Shown in pieces: positions 17,164 through 26,152 of a DNA stretch of 64,000 nucleotides. Origin of the DNA: DASYTH01 sp035942955 (GTDB lineage Bacteria; Actinomycetota; Actinomycetes; Mycobacteriales; Pseudonocardiaceae); contig NZ_DASZCQ010000316.1 in NCBI RefSeq assembly GCF_035942955.1, positions 1-64,000 of the forward strand, read 5' to 3'. Each line of letters begins with the position of its first letter. Within the stretch, counting starts at the first letter, position 1. Position numbers and translations under genes: made by a program. The notes beneath the pieces were generated by a model. That model had not been told where the DNA came from, did no database searches, and worked only from the letters and a program-made list of their open reading frames with translations.

Positions 17164-17554
17164 GTGGGTTCGTGGGCAGTTTACCCACACCCGCCAACGG
17201 ATGATCTTGACCGGCGCGAGCTGTCCACAGCTCTTCAGTGGCGGGGTCGTGCGAGGGTGGCAGGGCTTCGCCTTCGGGTAGGCGTGTTCGGCATTGGCGC
17301 AGCCGTGTGTCGTGTTGCGGTAGCCCGGCTGTGCCGCGGCCCTGCGTCTGCCCGGCAGGGCCCGCGGCACAGTGCCGGGAGACCGGGCGTGATCATCGAG
17401 CGGCCCGGTCGGGTCGCCCGAGTCGGGTGTGGAAAACGACGGCTGCGCGTGCGGCGCGCGGCGCAGCTTTCGTTTCACAGGGCGATCTTGGCGACCTTTG
17501 CCGGAGCCCTGCCCACCAAGGAGGGCGAGTTGTCCACAGGCCCCCGGGCTAGCC
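17164..17554. other. Intergenic region before sugar isomerase gene
   Basis: About 390 bp between divergent genes with no supportable coding sequence. It contains two 9-mers close to the actinobacterial DnaA box: CTGTCCACA at 17221 and TTGTCCACA at 17530. With only two copies and no dnaA/dnaN nearby, these are not evidence of an origin. Confidence 0.4.
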
Positions 17555-17571
17555 GGCAAGCGCTTTCCTGA
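17555..17571. promoter_or_regulatory. LacI-type operator, copy 1
   Basis: GGCAAGCGCTTTCCTGA, 16 bases before the isomerase-like start. The core AAGCGCTT is the classic centre of LacI/GalR-family operators. The identical 17-mer occurs at 36084-36100 before the secreted ThuA/dehydrogenase gene, which points to a shared sugar-responsive repressor. No LacI gene lies in the window. Confidence 0.7.
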
Positions 17572-17586
17572 GTAGGTTCGGATGGT

Positions 17587-18441
17587 ATGGACCACGTGGG
17601 GCAGCTGGGGCGCAGGGCGGTTCTGGGGATGCTGGGCGCGGTGGCTGCCGCCGGGGTGGGTGGCGGGGCGGCCGCCGAGGCGGACGCGCGCCGGCGCAGG
17701 ATACCGCCGAACGGCATCGGGATGCACCTGTACACGGTGCGCGACATGCTGGCGGCCGACCCGCAGGCCACATTGAACGCGATGGCCGGCATCGGCTACG
17801 CCTGCGTGGGGGTGAGCGCGTTCCCCAGGCCCGCCACGGAGATCCGCGACATGTGCGCGGCGGCCGGGGTGCGGCCGGTCATCCTGCACGTGGGCCACGG
17901 CGACCTGGTCGGCAACTGGGCGGCCAAGCTCGAGGACGCGCGGACGATCGGCGTGCGGTGGGTGGTGCTGTCGTCGTTCCCCGGGTCGATGTACACCCTC
18001 GAGGGGATGCGGCTGGGCGCGCGGCAGCTCAACGAGGCCGGCGCCGCGGCCCGCGAGCTGGGCATGGGCCTGCTGCACCACAACCATGACACCGAGTTCC
18101 GGGTGATCGACGGCCAGCGGCTGTACGAGATCCTGCTCAGCGAGACCGATCCGCACCTGGTCGACTTCGAGCTGGACATCGGCTGGGCCGACAGCGCCGG
18201 CGCCGACTGCCGGGCGTTGTTCGCCGACAACCCGCGCCGATTCCCGGTGCTGCACGTCAAGGACCATGACGGCCAGGGGCACTGGACCGACGTCGGCGCC
18301 GGGGTCGTCGACTGGGCGCGCATCTTCGGGCTGGCCAGCCACGCCGGCGTCCGGTTCTGGCTGGTCGAGCGCGACGACCAGCCGGCGCCGCTGGACACCG
18401 CCCGCAACAGCTACGACTACCTGCGCGCGCTGCGGTTCTAG
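17587..18441 (+). CDS. Exported sugar phosphate isomerase/epimerase-like TIM-barrel protein
   Basis: 284 residues. A twin-arginine leader (LGRRAVLGMLGAVAAAG, residues 7-23) indicates Tat export. The rest is a xylose-isomerase-like TIM barrel: GIGMHLYTVRDML, ELGMGLLHHNHDTEF, DFELDIGWA and PVLHVKDHDGQ carry the usual His/Asp/Glu metal ligands. Such secreted members usually act as isomerase, epimerase or 3-keto-sugar lyase-like enzymes. The LacI-type operator immediately upstream links it to carbohydrate use. Its stop codon shares CTAG with the convergent mannosidase stop. Confidence 0.85.
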   Translation: MDHVGQLGRRAVLGMLGAVAAAGVGGGAAAEADARRRRIPPNGIGMHLYTVRDMLAADPQATLNAMAGIGYACVGVSAFPRPATEIRDMCAAAGVRPVILHVGHGDLVGNWAAKLEDARTIGVRWVVLSSFPGSMYTLEGMRLGARQLNEAGAAARELGMGLLHHNHDTEFRVIDGQRLYEILLSETDPHLVDFELDIGWADSAGADCRALFADNPRRFPVLHVKDHDGQGHWTDVGAGVVDWARIFGLASHAGVRFWLVERDDQPAPLDTARNSYDYLRALRF

Positions 18442-20870
18442 CCGGGCCACTCCAGCAGGTTCACCTCGGTCACCGGCGCGTCGGCATCGGACGGCACGAG
18501 GAACGTCCGCACCTCGTGCGGTGCGAACCGGACCGGGATCGTGCGCCCGCACATCGGCAGGGCGATCTCGCAGTCGACGTGCCGGCCGGTGATCTCCACC
18601 GCCCGCACGACGAGCGCGCCGCCGTCCTCCGCGCCCTTGAGCACGCCGACCAGCACCGCGTCCGACGAAACGTCCGCATAGGACGACAGCAGAGGCAGCG
18701 GGCCGGGGTGGTAGGTCTCCAGCAGGGTGGTCGGGGGCGCGTTCAGCTCGGCGGCCAGCTGCGGCACCCGGGCGGCGCGCCAGTCCCCGGCGTGCGGCAC
18801 CAGCCGGTAGGCGAACCGTTGCACACCCTGGTCGAGGTAGGTGTAGACGCCGTCGTCGGTCAGCACCTCCGGGTCGTGCCAGGCGTACACCGGGCTGCGC
18901 GCCACGGTCATGCCGATCTCCCCGCCGAGCACATCGAACCCGCTCTTGGCGTCGTTGAGCAGCGCAAGGCCCGCGGGGCCGCCGCCGAGCAGCCCGGACA
19001 CGTCCACCCAGGTGTGCCCGGGCTCCTCGGCGCCGTCGGTCGGCCGGACCAGGTAGCCGTACGGGATCTCGTAGCTGGCCGACGGATCCCGCAACGCCGT
19101 GGGGAAGCGGAGCTTGAGCAGCTTCAACCGCTCCTGCCAGTCAAGCCACACCCGCACCTCGAGGTGCCGGGCGCCGGCCATGAGTACCAGCTCCTCGGCC
19201 AGAACCGAGCCACCGTAACGGGATTCGACGCGCAGCACCGCCCGCACCGGCCCGTGCTCGGCCAGCCGCACGGACTCGCAGCGGAACTCCCCCACCGGGC
19301 GGTCGTACCGCTCGACGCCGTGGCTCCAGGTGTCGGACAGGTCCTCGAGCACCACCGCGTGCGGGCCGGGTGACTCCGGCACGAGATCGGCGCCGGTCGC
19401 CTTGTCCACCAGGCTGGACAGCCAGCCGGTGGCCGGGTCCACCACCACCCGCAGGTGCTCGTTCTCCAGGCCTGCGCCGTCGGCGACCAGCTCCGGCGCG
19501 TCGGCGGCGGCGCCCTCGAGCACGTGGTAGGTGCGGTAACCCAGCGGCGGCAGCTGCGCCCGGAACGCCAGCCGGCGGCGCCCGGCGACCACGGCCTGCG
19601 AGCGGATCCGTTGCACCGCAACCGGTTGACCCCGCTCGTCGGTGAGCCGCTCGCCCAGCGGGGCCGGGTGCCCGCCGAACTCCAGCTCGACCACGGAGTC
19701 CACCGGCCAGGCGTGCGGGTTGAACACCACCACCGGCGTGCTGCCCGGGGCGTGCGGGATGTCGATCTGCCGGCTGAGCACCTGGCGGGACCGGTTGGCC
19801 ACCCGGTCGGCCCGCGCGCACGCCTCGCCGAGCTGGTCGCGCGCGTCGTCGTAGGCCGCGTCGATCGAGGTACCGGCCAGGATGTCGTGGAACTGGTTGA
19901 ACAGCACCAGCTTCCACGCCGCGGTCAGCTCGGCCAGCGGGTAGGCCAGCCCGGTGACCGCCTGCGCCACCGCGGCCCACCGCTCGGCCACCTGCAGGGC
20001 GTTCTCCGCCCGCCGGTTCCAGCGCTTGATTCCGGAGTGCGCCGAGTAGCAGCCGACCGCGTGGTGCTGCAGCTCGCCGGCGTGCACCGGGTACGCCGCG
20101 GCGCCGTTGCCGAGCACCGCGTCGAAGTAGCCGCGGGGGCTGCCGCACCGCGCCCGGATGCCCGGCCGGGTGGCGTCCAGCTCCCGGATACTGTCCAGGT
20201 TCGCCCTCGTCGGCCCGCCGCCGTGGTTGCCCACGCCGTAGAACACCATGGCCTGGGTGTCCTCTTCGGACAGCACGGCCACCGCGCGGTCCACGTGCGC
20301 GCCGAGGTCCTGGCCGGGGCTGCAGTACTCGTGCGGGATCCGGTAGGCCAGCACCCGCGACCCGTCCGGCGACTGCCACCAGAACGTCTGCCGGTGCAGG
20401 GCCAGCTCGTGCGGCTGCGGGCGCAGGAACACGTAGCTGTCCATGCCGCTGCGGCGCAGCAGTTGCGGCAGCATCGCGTTGTGCCCGAACGGGTCGACGT
20501 TGCAGCCGACGGTGGACGTGACGCCGAACCGGTCGTGCAGGTAGCGCTGGGCGTAGAGCGCCTGGCGGACGAAGGACTCGCCGGCCGGCAGGTTGCAGTC
20601 GGGCTCGACCCACCAGCCGCCGACCACGTGCCAGCGCCCCTCGGCGATGTGCCGCCGGATCCGCTCGAACAGCTCGGGATCGCTCTCCTCGACCCACTCC
20701 AGGTAACCCACCGAGGTGGCGGTGAAGACGAACTCCGGGTACTCGGCGAGCCGGTGCACCGCCGACCAGAACGTCGCCCTGATCTCCTGGTAGCCCTCCT
20801 GCCACTGCCACAACCACACCGGGTCGATGTGCGCGTTGCCGATCAGGTGCAGCACCCGGCCGTCACTCAT
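18438..20870 (-). CDS. GH38 alpha-mannosidase
   Basis: 810-residue glycoside hydrolase family 38. The zinc site opens with NAHIDPVWLW (His14, Asp16). The nucleophile Asp is in NVDPFGHNAMLPQ (about residue 126). FNQFHDILAGTSI (about 325) gives the remaining metal His/Asp. The C-terminal half is the expected beta-sandwich. There is no signal peptide, so it acts inside the cell on imported mannosides. The ATG at 20870 overlaps the GH36-like stop by 8 bp; it is the last gene of an operon with aldolase, kinase and permease genes. Confidence 0.93.
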   Translation of the reverse strand: MSDGRVLHLIGNAHIDPVWLWQWQEGYQEIRATFWSAVHRLAEYPEFVFTATSVGYLEWVEESDPELFERIRRHIAEGRWHVVGGWWVEPDCNLPAGESFVRQALYAQRYLHDRFGVTSTVGCNVDPFGHNAMLPQLLRRSGMDSYVFLRPQPHELALHRQTFWWQSPDGSRVLAYRIPHEYCSPGQDLGAHVDRAVAVLSEEDTQAMVFYGVGNHGGGPTRANLDSIRELDATRPGIRARCGSPRGYFDAVLGNGAAAYPVHAGELQHHAVGCYSAHSGIKRWNRRAENALQVAERWAAVAQAVTGLAYPLAELTAAWKLVLFNQFHDILAGTSIDAAYDDARDQLGEACARADRVANRSRQVLSRQIDIPHAPGSTPVVVFNPHAWPVDSVVELEFGGHPAPLGERLTDERGQPVAVQRIRSQAVVAGRRRLAFRAQLPPLGYRTYHVLEGAAADAPELVADGAGLENEHLRVVVDPATGWLSSLVDKATGADLVPESPGPHAVVLEDLSDTWSHGVERYDRPVGEFRCESVRLAEHGPVRAVLRVESRYGGSVLAEELVLMAGARHLEVRVWLDWQERLKLLKLRFPTALRDPSASYEIPYGYLVRPTDGAEEPGHTWVDVSGLLGGGPAGLALLNDAKSGFDVLGGEIGMTVARSPVYAWHDPEVLTDDGVYTYLDQGVQRFAYRLVPHAGDWRAARVPQLAAELNAPPTTLLETYHPGPLPLLSSYADVSSDAVLVGVLKGAEDGGALVVRAVEITGRHVDCEIALPMCGRTIPVRFAPHEVRTFLVPSDADAPVTEVNLLEWPG

Positions 20871-22536
20871 CCCTGTCCTCCCGCGGGCCACGGTAACCCG
20901 GGCCGGCCCGGTACTCGGCCCAGATCCGGCCAACCTCGACCAGGTCTTCATCGCTGATCGACTCGCCGGTGTAATCAAGGTGCGTGGTGTAGTAGAGGGC
21001 CGGGACGCCGAGGGTGGGCTTGACGTCGCGGTATGCCCGCCAACCGGCCAGGTCGGGGGCGCACCAGTCGTCGGTGTCGATGAGCACCTCGGGGCAGGCG
21101 GCACGGACGATGGCCGCGCGGTGGGTCATCGCCTCGACGACCGGCGACCGCGGATGCGGGTCGTCGAGGCGCAGGATGTCGTTGAGCCGCACCATGTCCG
21201 TGACGTCCAGGAACGCCGGGTGCGGGGTCTGGGTGACGACGAGCGCGTCGGGCTTGGCCGCCTTGGCCGCGCGGTAGATCACCGCCAGCAGCTCGTGCAG
21301 CAGGGCGAGGCCCCAGCGCGGGCCGCGGTGGGACAGGGCGGTCCCGGTCGGGGTGGCGGCCGTGAAGTCGATCTTCAGGCCGTCGGCGTCGAGACCGTCT
21401 GCGGACAGCATTGCCCGGATGGAGCCGGTCAGCAGCTCGACCGCGCCGGGGTGGTCGGGGTCGAGCGCGACCGGATTGCCGGCGGGGTCGCGCACGCACA
21501 CCTCCGGTGGGGCGCCGGTGGGATCCCACGCCTTCCACCACAGCAGCACCCTCTGGCCGGCCCGGTGCCGGTCGGCGATCCAGCCGCGCAGGTCCGGCCA
21601 GCGCGCGGGGTCCGGGTCCGGACGGCAATACCATCGCTGCCAGTTGTCGTCCACCACAACGGTTCCCGGCCGCACCCCGTGGCGGGCCAGGTGGTCGAGG
21701 AAGGCGTCGTAGTTGCGCCGGGTGCTCTGCTCGGCGGCCCGTCCGCCGTGGACGGTGGCCAGGTGGCACTGGGCGCCCCAGCCGCAGAACATCGGCTCAC
21801 GCCACCAGTCCGGACCCGGACGCGGAACGCCATGGCGGCGCAACCCCGCGTACGGATCCGCAAGACCCGGCCTGAGCACCAGCGTCGGGCTGCGCCACTG
21901 ACCGTCCACTTCGGTCTGGCCCTCGTAGTCGAGGCGGAAGGCGAACCCGCCGTCGGCGGCCAGGTAGTGCCAGCCGGTGAACGTGGCCTCCTCGACCGGA
22001 ACGGTCAGCCCGAGACCGAGCCACGGTCCGCCGGCCGGGCGGCGCACCGCGTAGTACAGCGGGGCCGGGGTGAAGAACCAGTGCCCGCGGCCGGGCTGCC
22101 CGTCGCCGCACACCCCGATCACGGCGGACTCCGTGGCCGGTATGAGGATCCGTGCGGGATCGGCCGGGTTGGCCGAGAACAGCGTGGTGAAGTGCGCGGC
22201 GCTGGGCAGCCAGCCGAGCGGGTGGCCGGCGGCGACCCCGCGGCCGGACAGCAGAAACACGTCGGTGATCCGCCCCCGCCCGGACACCTCCACCCAGGTC
22301 TCCACCCGGTCGTCGTACCGGTCCAGCACGACCGTGCAGGTGCCCCACCGGGAGCTGCCGTGGGTCAGCCGGATCCGGCGTCCGTCCACTTCGGGCGCAC
22401 CGATCCAGGTGGTCTCGTCCCGGCCGGCCACCGTGTCCACCGCGGCAAGCAGCCGGAGCCCGGCCCACGTCCCGTGCCGGTCGGCCAGCCGGGCCACCGT
22501 GGAGCCCGGCGACACGTCGAGGGTGTAGCCGGTCAC
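20863..22536 (-). CDS. GH36-like (melibiase-type) glycosidase
   Basis: 557 residues if started at the GTG at 22536, just after the 93-bp repeat. The C-terminal two thirds form a melibiase-like TIM barrel: VVVDDNWQRWYC, VLLWWKAWDP, the nucleophile region GLKIDFTAATP (Asp at about residue 389) and the possible acid/base LIDTDDWCAP. An alpha-galactosidase-type retaining hydrolase is likely; sugar specificity is open. No signal peptide is seen, so it is cytoplasmic. Only a weak ribosome site is visible before the GTG, suggesting coupling to the upstream aldolase through the repeat element. Confidence 0.8.
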   Translation of the reverse strand: MTGYTLDVSPGSTVARLADRHGTWAGLRLLAAVDTVAGRDETTWIGAPEVDGRRIRLTHGSSRWGTCTVVLDRYDDRVETWVEVSGRGRITDVFLLSGRGVAAGHPLGWLPSAAHFTTLFSANPADPARILIPATESAVIGVCGDGQPGRGHWFFTPAPLYYAVRRPAGGPWLGLGLTVPVEEATFTGWHYLAADGGFAFRLDYEGQTEVDGQWRSPTLVLRPGLADPYAGLRRHGVPRPGPDWWREPMFCGWGAQCHLATVHGGRAAEQSTRRNYDAFLDHLARHGVRPGTVVVDDNWQRWYCRPDPDPARWPDLRGWIADRHRAGQRVLLWWKAWDPTGAPPEVCVRDPAGNPVALDPDHPGAVELLTGSIRAMLSADGLDADGLKIDFTAATPTGTALSHRGPRWGLALLHELLAVIYRAAKAAKPDALVVTQTPHPAFLDVTDMVRLNDILRLDDPHPRSPVVEAMTHRAAIVRAACPEVLIDTDDWCAPDLAGWRAYRDVKPTLGVPALYYTTHLDYTGESISDEDLVEVGRIWAEYRAGPGYRGPREDRDE

Positions 22537-22552
22537 GCCGGCGGGCTCAGAT

Positions 22553-22645
22553 CCGCCACCTCGCAAGCTCGGTGACGGCGACCCTGCCACCTCGTTGCTC
22601 GGTGGCAGGGCAGCGTTGGATCGTTCGCTCCGCAAGCTCCGCTCA
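22553..22645 (-). repeat. 93-bp two-hairpin intercistronic repeat, copy A
   Basis: Ungapped counterpart of 48442-48534 (76 of 93 positions identical by my count). Read on the minus strand it begins with TGAGCGGAGCTTGCGGAGCG, whose TGA is the stop codon of the aldolase gene. It then forms a hairpin CCTGCCACC/GGTGGCAGG and a second hairpin built on CACC/GGTG. It ends 17 bp before the next start codon. Stem positions differ between the copies in a compensatory way. Confidence 0.85.
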
Positions 22646-23509
22646 CCGGACGTCGCGCCATGGCCGGGCGTACCGGTCGACCAGCTCGGCCAGCGACCGC
22701 AGCCGGTCGACCGAGCGCTCGCGCAGCAGCGGCACCGGGTCGGGTGCCGAGACCGTGTCGCTCCAGATCGCCCGCCCGGCAAGGAAACCGGATGCGCCGC
22801 CGCGGCAGGCCGCCTCGACGGCCCGCGGGAATTCCGGAATGGACACTCCCTGGGAAAGCACCACCCACGGCACCGGCAGCACCTCGGTCAGGCGCGCGCA
22901 CACCCGGGTGATCTCGGCCGGCTCGCCCTGCCCGGCCCGGGGAACCTGGGCCTTGTACAGCTCGGGCCGCAACGCGCCCAGCTCCCGCGCGGCCTCCACC
23001 TGCAACCGGTCCTGGTCCTCGCCGGGCGCCGGCCGGGCGACGCCCTCGAGCACCGAGACAAGACCGGCCTCGGCGCAGGTGCGCACGAACTCGGCGGCCA
23101 TGGCCAGCCGCCGGTCGGCGTTGCCGTCGCTGCGCCACACCACGAGCAGCTTCAGCGCGTCGGCCCCGCGCCGGCGGACGTCGGCGGGATCGATCGCGGA
23201 ATCGACGACGGTGTCGGACACCCGACCGTCGTCCTGATAGGACAGTGCGTCGGCGGCGAGGATCAGCCCGGTGTCCGGCGGCAGCAGGTGCTGCTCGGTC
23301 ACGGTGTGGAAGCCGTACTCCCGGTCGATGAGGAACCCCGACGCGTGCGGTCCCAGCTCGCGGGCGACGGCGAGCTTGAACGCCGTCAGCTCGTTGTCAC
23401 CCACCGGACCGGTGCGATGCTTGGCGAGCATGGCCCGCAGGCTCTCCCGCTGATCCATCGCAACCATCGCCAGGCCCCCGGACTTGCGGGCGAGGGCGTC
23501 CAAGCTCAT
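22643..23509 (-). CDS. YihT/LacD-like class I sugar-phosphate aldolase
   Basis: 288 residues. The sequence follows sulfofructosephosphate aldolase YihT and tagatose-bisphosphate aldolase LacD closely: SGGLAMVAMDQRESLRAM at the start, ALKLLVVWRSD (about residue 120), Schiff-base region ELYKAQVP (about 190), and GASGFLAGRAIW near the end. It should cleave a ketose 1-phosphate (possibly sulfonated or deoxy) to DHAP and an aldehyde. Its ATG overlaps the kinase stop, so kinase and aldolase act in sequence. The stop codon is the first codon of the repeat element. The true sugar is not determined. Confidence 0.83.
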   Translation of the reverse strand: MSLDALARKSGGLAMVAMDQRESLRAMLAKHRTGPVGDNELTAFKLAVARELGPHASGFLIDREYGFHTVTEQHLLPPDTGLILAADALSYQDDGRVSDTVVDSAIDPADVRRRGADALKLLVVWRSDGNADRRLAMAAEFVRTCAEAGLVSVLEGVARPAPGEDQDRLQVEAARELGALRPELYKAQVPRAGQGEPAEITRVCARLTEVLPVPWVVLSQGVSIPEFPRAVEAACRGGASGFLAGRAIWSDTVSAPDPVPLLRERSVDRLRSLAELVDRYARPWRDVR

Positions 23510-24882
23510 CGTGTGGCCTCCCGCAGGAACTCATCGGTGTAGATCTTCTGATAGCGCGCCGCCCGCGCGCCGTCGCGCGGCAGCCGCTCCGACGGCAGCA
23601 CCGGCGGCTCGAACCCGATCGCCCGCCCGGCCAGCAGGGCCGCCCCGACCCCGGCCGCGTCCACGGCCGCGCACCGCCGGACCGGCCATGGCATGACCTC
23701 GGCCTTGATCGCCATCCAGGTCTGGTTGCGCGCCGGCCCGCCGAGCACCACGCACTCCCCGAGCGGCCCGTGCGCCTCGGCCATCCAGCGCACGTGCAGG
23801 CAGGCGCCCTCCAGCACCGCGACCGCCAGCTCGGCCGCCCCGTGCGCCGCCGTCACCCCGCGCATCGTCAGGCGCCGCCCGGGATCCGGCGCCGGCGCGC
23901 CCCGCCCGGACAGGTACGGCTCGACGACGATCCCGGTCGGCCGCCGCACGTCGCGCACCAGCTCCCGGAACGCCTCCGGCCGGGCCGCCCCGAGCAGCCG
24001 CTCGGCCGCCCACTCCAGCAGCCGGCCGCTGCCAGGAAACCCCGACACCAGCGCCCAGTGCCGCCCGTCCGCATGCCGGTTCCAGGACAGCCCGCCGTCG
24101 ACCGTCCCGGCGTCCGGCGGCCGCGCGCTGACCGTCACCACGGCCTCGGCCGTCCCCAGCGAGTCCACCGTGGCGCCCGGCGCCCGCGCCCCCGCCGCGT
24201 AGGCCGCCACCAGATGGTCGTGCCCCGCGATCACCACCGGCGTGCCGCCGCGCAGCCCGCCATGCGCACCCGACACCCGCCCGGCGATCCCGTCGGCGAT
24301 CCGCGGCAGCTGCCCTGGCCGCACCCCGCTCGCCGCCAGCAGCTCGGGGTCGTACTCCCCCGCGCGCTGATCCAGCGCGCCGGTCCGCCCGGCCAGCGTC
24401 CGATCGGTGACCGGCGCCCCGAGAAGCGCGGTCGCGACCAGATCCGCCGCATTCACCCACACCCGCATGGACCCCAGAACCTCCGGCCGATGACGCCGGA
24501 GCCACGACCAACGCGCCAGCGGCGTCTTCGCGCCCAGATGCACCCCGGTCCTGGCGAACAGCGCGGCCCGCCCGACCTCCGCCTCGATCAGCCGCGCCTC
24601 CTCCGCGCCGCGCGGATCGTCCCAGCGCAGCAACGGATGCATCGGCCGCAGCCGGTCGTCGAGCGCCACCCCGCTCTCGGCCATGCTGGTGATCCCGACC
24701 GCGGCCGGCGCCGCCCCGGCCCGCTCGACGCACTCCTCCAGATCCGCCAGCACCCCCGCGACGAGCGCGTCGCAGTCATCGCCCGTCGGCCGCCGCGCCT
24801 GCGCCACCGGGTTGCCGGCCGCCGTGTAGATCCCGACTTTGCAGCTGGTGCTCCCCACGTCGATGCCGGCAACGATCACCAA
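23506..24882 (-). CDS. FGGY-family carbohydrate kinase
   Basis: 458 residues. The phosphate-1 motif is AGIDVGSTSCKVGIY at the N-terminus, the catalytic Asp is in VIAGHDHLVAAYAAGA, and the adenosine region is CVVLGGPARNQTWMAIKAEV. Members phosphorylate pentuloses, hexuloses or related polyols. It precedes the YihT-like aldolase with a 4-bp overlap, giving the expected ketose kinase then aldolase order. Substrate unknown; sulfofructose, deoxyketose and ketohexose are candidates. Confidence 0.88.
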   Translation of the reverse strand: MVIVAGIDVGSTSCKVGIYTAAGNPVAQARRPTGDDCDALVAGVLADLEECVERAGAAPAAVGITSMAESGVALDDRLRPMHPLLRWDDPRGAEEARLIEAEVGRAALFARTGVHLGAKTPLARWSWLRRHRPEVLGSMRVWVNAADLVATALLGAPVTDRTLAGRTGALDQRAGEYDPELLAASGVRPGQLPRIADGIAGRVSGAHGGLRGGTPVVIAGHDHLVAAYAAGARAPGATVDSLGTAEAVVTVSARPPDAGTVDGGLSWNRHADGRHWALVSGFPGSGRLLEWAAERLLGAARPEAFRELVRDVRRPTGIVVEPYLSGRGAPAPDPGRRLTMRGVTAAHGAAELAVAVLEGACLHVRWMAEAHGPLGECVVLGGPARNQTWMAIKAEVMPWPVRRCAAVDAAGVGAALLAGRAIGFEPPVLPSERLPRDGARAARYQKIYTDEFLREATR

Positions 24883-24913
24883 GCCAATCTAGATCGTCTC
24901 CATCGAACCGCGG

Positions 24914-26143
24914 TCAGGTCGCGGCCGTCACGGGCTGGGCGGTGGCACGTGTGCGCTCGGCGTAACGGGTGACGGGGCCGACGGCCAGGCCGGCGCCGAG
25001 GAACAGGCCGCCGAGGACGAACCAGCCGGGGGTGCCCCAGCTGATCAACAGCGTGGTCAGCACGGCCGGGCCGAGCATGCGGGCGATCTGCGGGGCCATG
25101 CCGAAGAACCCCTGATACTGGCCCTGCTTGTCGGCCGGGGCCAGGGTGAAGCCGAGCTCCCAGGCGGCGGCGCCCTGCATCATCTCGCCGGCGACCTGGA
25201 TCGCGGCGGCGAGCAGCAGCACCGCGACGGCGGCCCACGGACCGAGGTGGCCGCTCGACCCGGCGTAGACCGCGCACGCGGCGAGCATCAGGGCGCCGGC
25301 GCGGGCGGACACCCGCGCGGCGGTGCGCAGGTCGGTGACCCGGCGCGCCAGCCGGACCTGGAAGAGCACCACGGACAGCATGTTGACCAGCAGCAGCGCG
25401 GCGGCCATCGGCTTGGGCGCGTCGGTGTGCGTCACGATCCACAGCGGCAGGACCAGGCTGAGCAGCGGCATGTTCAGGTACATGATCGCGTTGAGCAGCG
25501 TGAGCAGCGCGAACGGGCGGTCGCGCAGCACGGCCAGCCGGGGCTCGCCGGCGCGCCCGACCGGCGCGGGCGGCACCTCGGGCAGCCGGCGCAGCACGGC
25601 GGCGGCGACCAGGAAGCTGGCCGCGTCCATGGCGAACACCGCGAGGTAGGCCGGCGGGCTGTCGACGTACAGCGCCAGCCCGCCCAGCCCGGCGCCGACC
25701 GCCAGGCCGGCGTTGAGCGTCGACTGCAGGTACGCCCGGACCCGGGTCCGCTCCCCCGGCGCCACCAGCCCGGCCAGCAGCGCCTGCCGGGCCGAGGTCA
25801 GCCCGCCCTGGCAGCCGGCGTACCCGCACACGACGAGCAGGAACAGCGGAAACGACCGCACCACGAGGAAAGCGCCGAGCGTCGCGGCGGTCGTGCCGGC
25901 CAGCAGGACCGCGACACGCCGCGGGCCGAACCGGTCGGCGAGGTGGCCGAGCGGCACCCCGGCGAGCATGCCGATCGCCCAACCCACGGTCAGCGCGATC
26001 CCGACCCGGGTCGCCGAAAGCCCGACGATCCGAGTGAAGAACAACGCCGAGCACGCGTAGAACGCACCATCACCCAGCGAGTTGATCAGCTGGGCCAGCG
26101 CCAGCGCCCGCGGCGGCCCGGCGGGCGGAGCAAAGCGAGACAC
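24914..26143 (-). CDS. MFS transporter (sugar operon)
   Basis: 409-residue membrane protein with about twelve hydrophobic helices and the MFS loop motif GHLADRFGPRRVAV between helices 2 and 3. It starts with GTG at 26143 behind GAGGAG, 9 bp after the DsbA stop, and ends 31 bp before the kinase. The position suggests uptake of the glycoside processed by the operon, although the sequence type is also shared with drug exporters. Confidence 0.85.
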   Translation of the reverse strand: MSRFAPPAGPPRALALAQLINSLGDGAFYACSALFFTRIVGLSATRVGIALTVGWAIGMLAGVPLGHLADRFGPRRVAVLLAGTTAATLGAFLVVRSFPLFLLVVCGYAGCQGGLTSARQALLAGLVAPGERTRVRAYLQSTLNAGLAVGAGLGGLALYVDSPPAYLAVFAMDAASFLVAAAVLRRLPEVPPAPVGRAGEPRLAVLRDRPFALLTLLNAIMYLNMPLLSLVLPLWIVTHTDAPKPMAAALLLVNMLSVVLFQVRLARRVTDLRTAARVSARAGALMLAACAVYAGSSGHLGPWAAVAVLLLAAAIQVAGEMMQGAAAWELGFTLAPADKQGQYQGFFGMAPQIARMLGPAVLTTLLISWGTPGWFVLGGLFLGAGLAVGPVTRYAERTRATAQPVTAAT

Positions 26144-26152
26144 GGCCGCTCC

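Noticed and set aside
17221..17538. Two DnaA-box-like 9-mers (CTGTCCACA, TTGTCCACA)
   Set aside because: Only two, far apart, no dnaA, dnaN or AT-rich unwinding region; TGTCCAC strings are common throughout this window.
22646..22782. N-terminal extension of the GH36-like protein through the 93-bp repeat and beyond
   Set aside because: The extension is antisense-like or repeat-derived sequence overlapping the aldolase 3' end; family similarity begins after the GTG at 22536.
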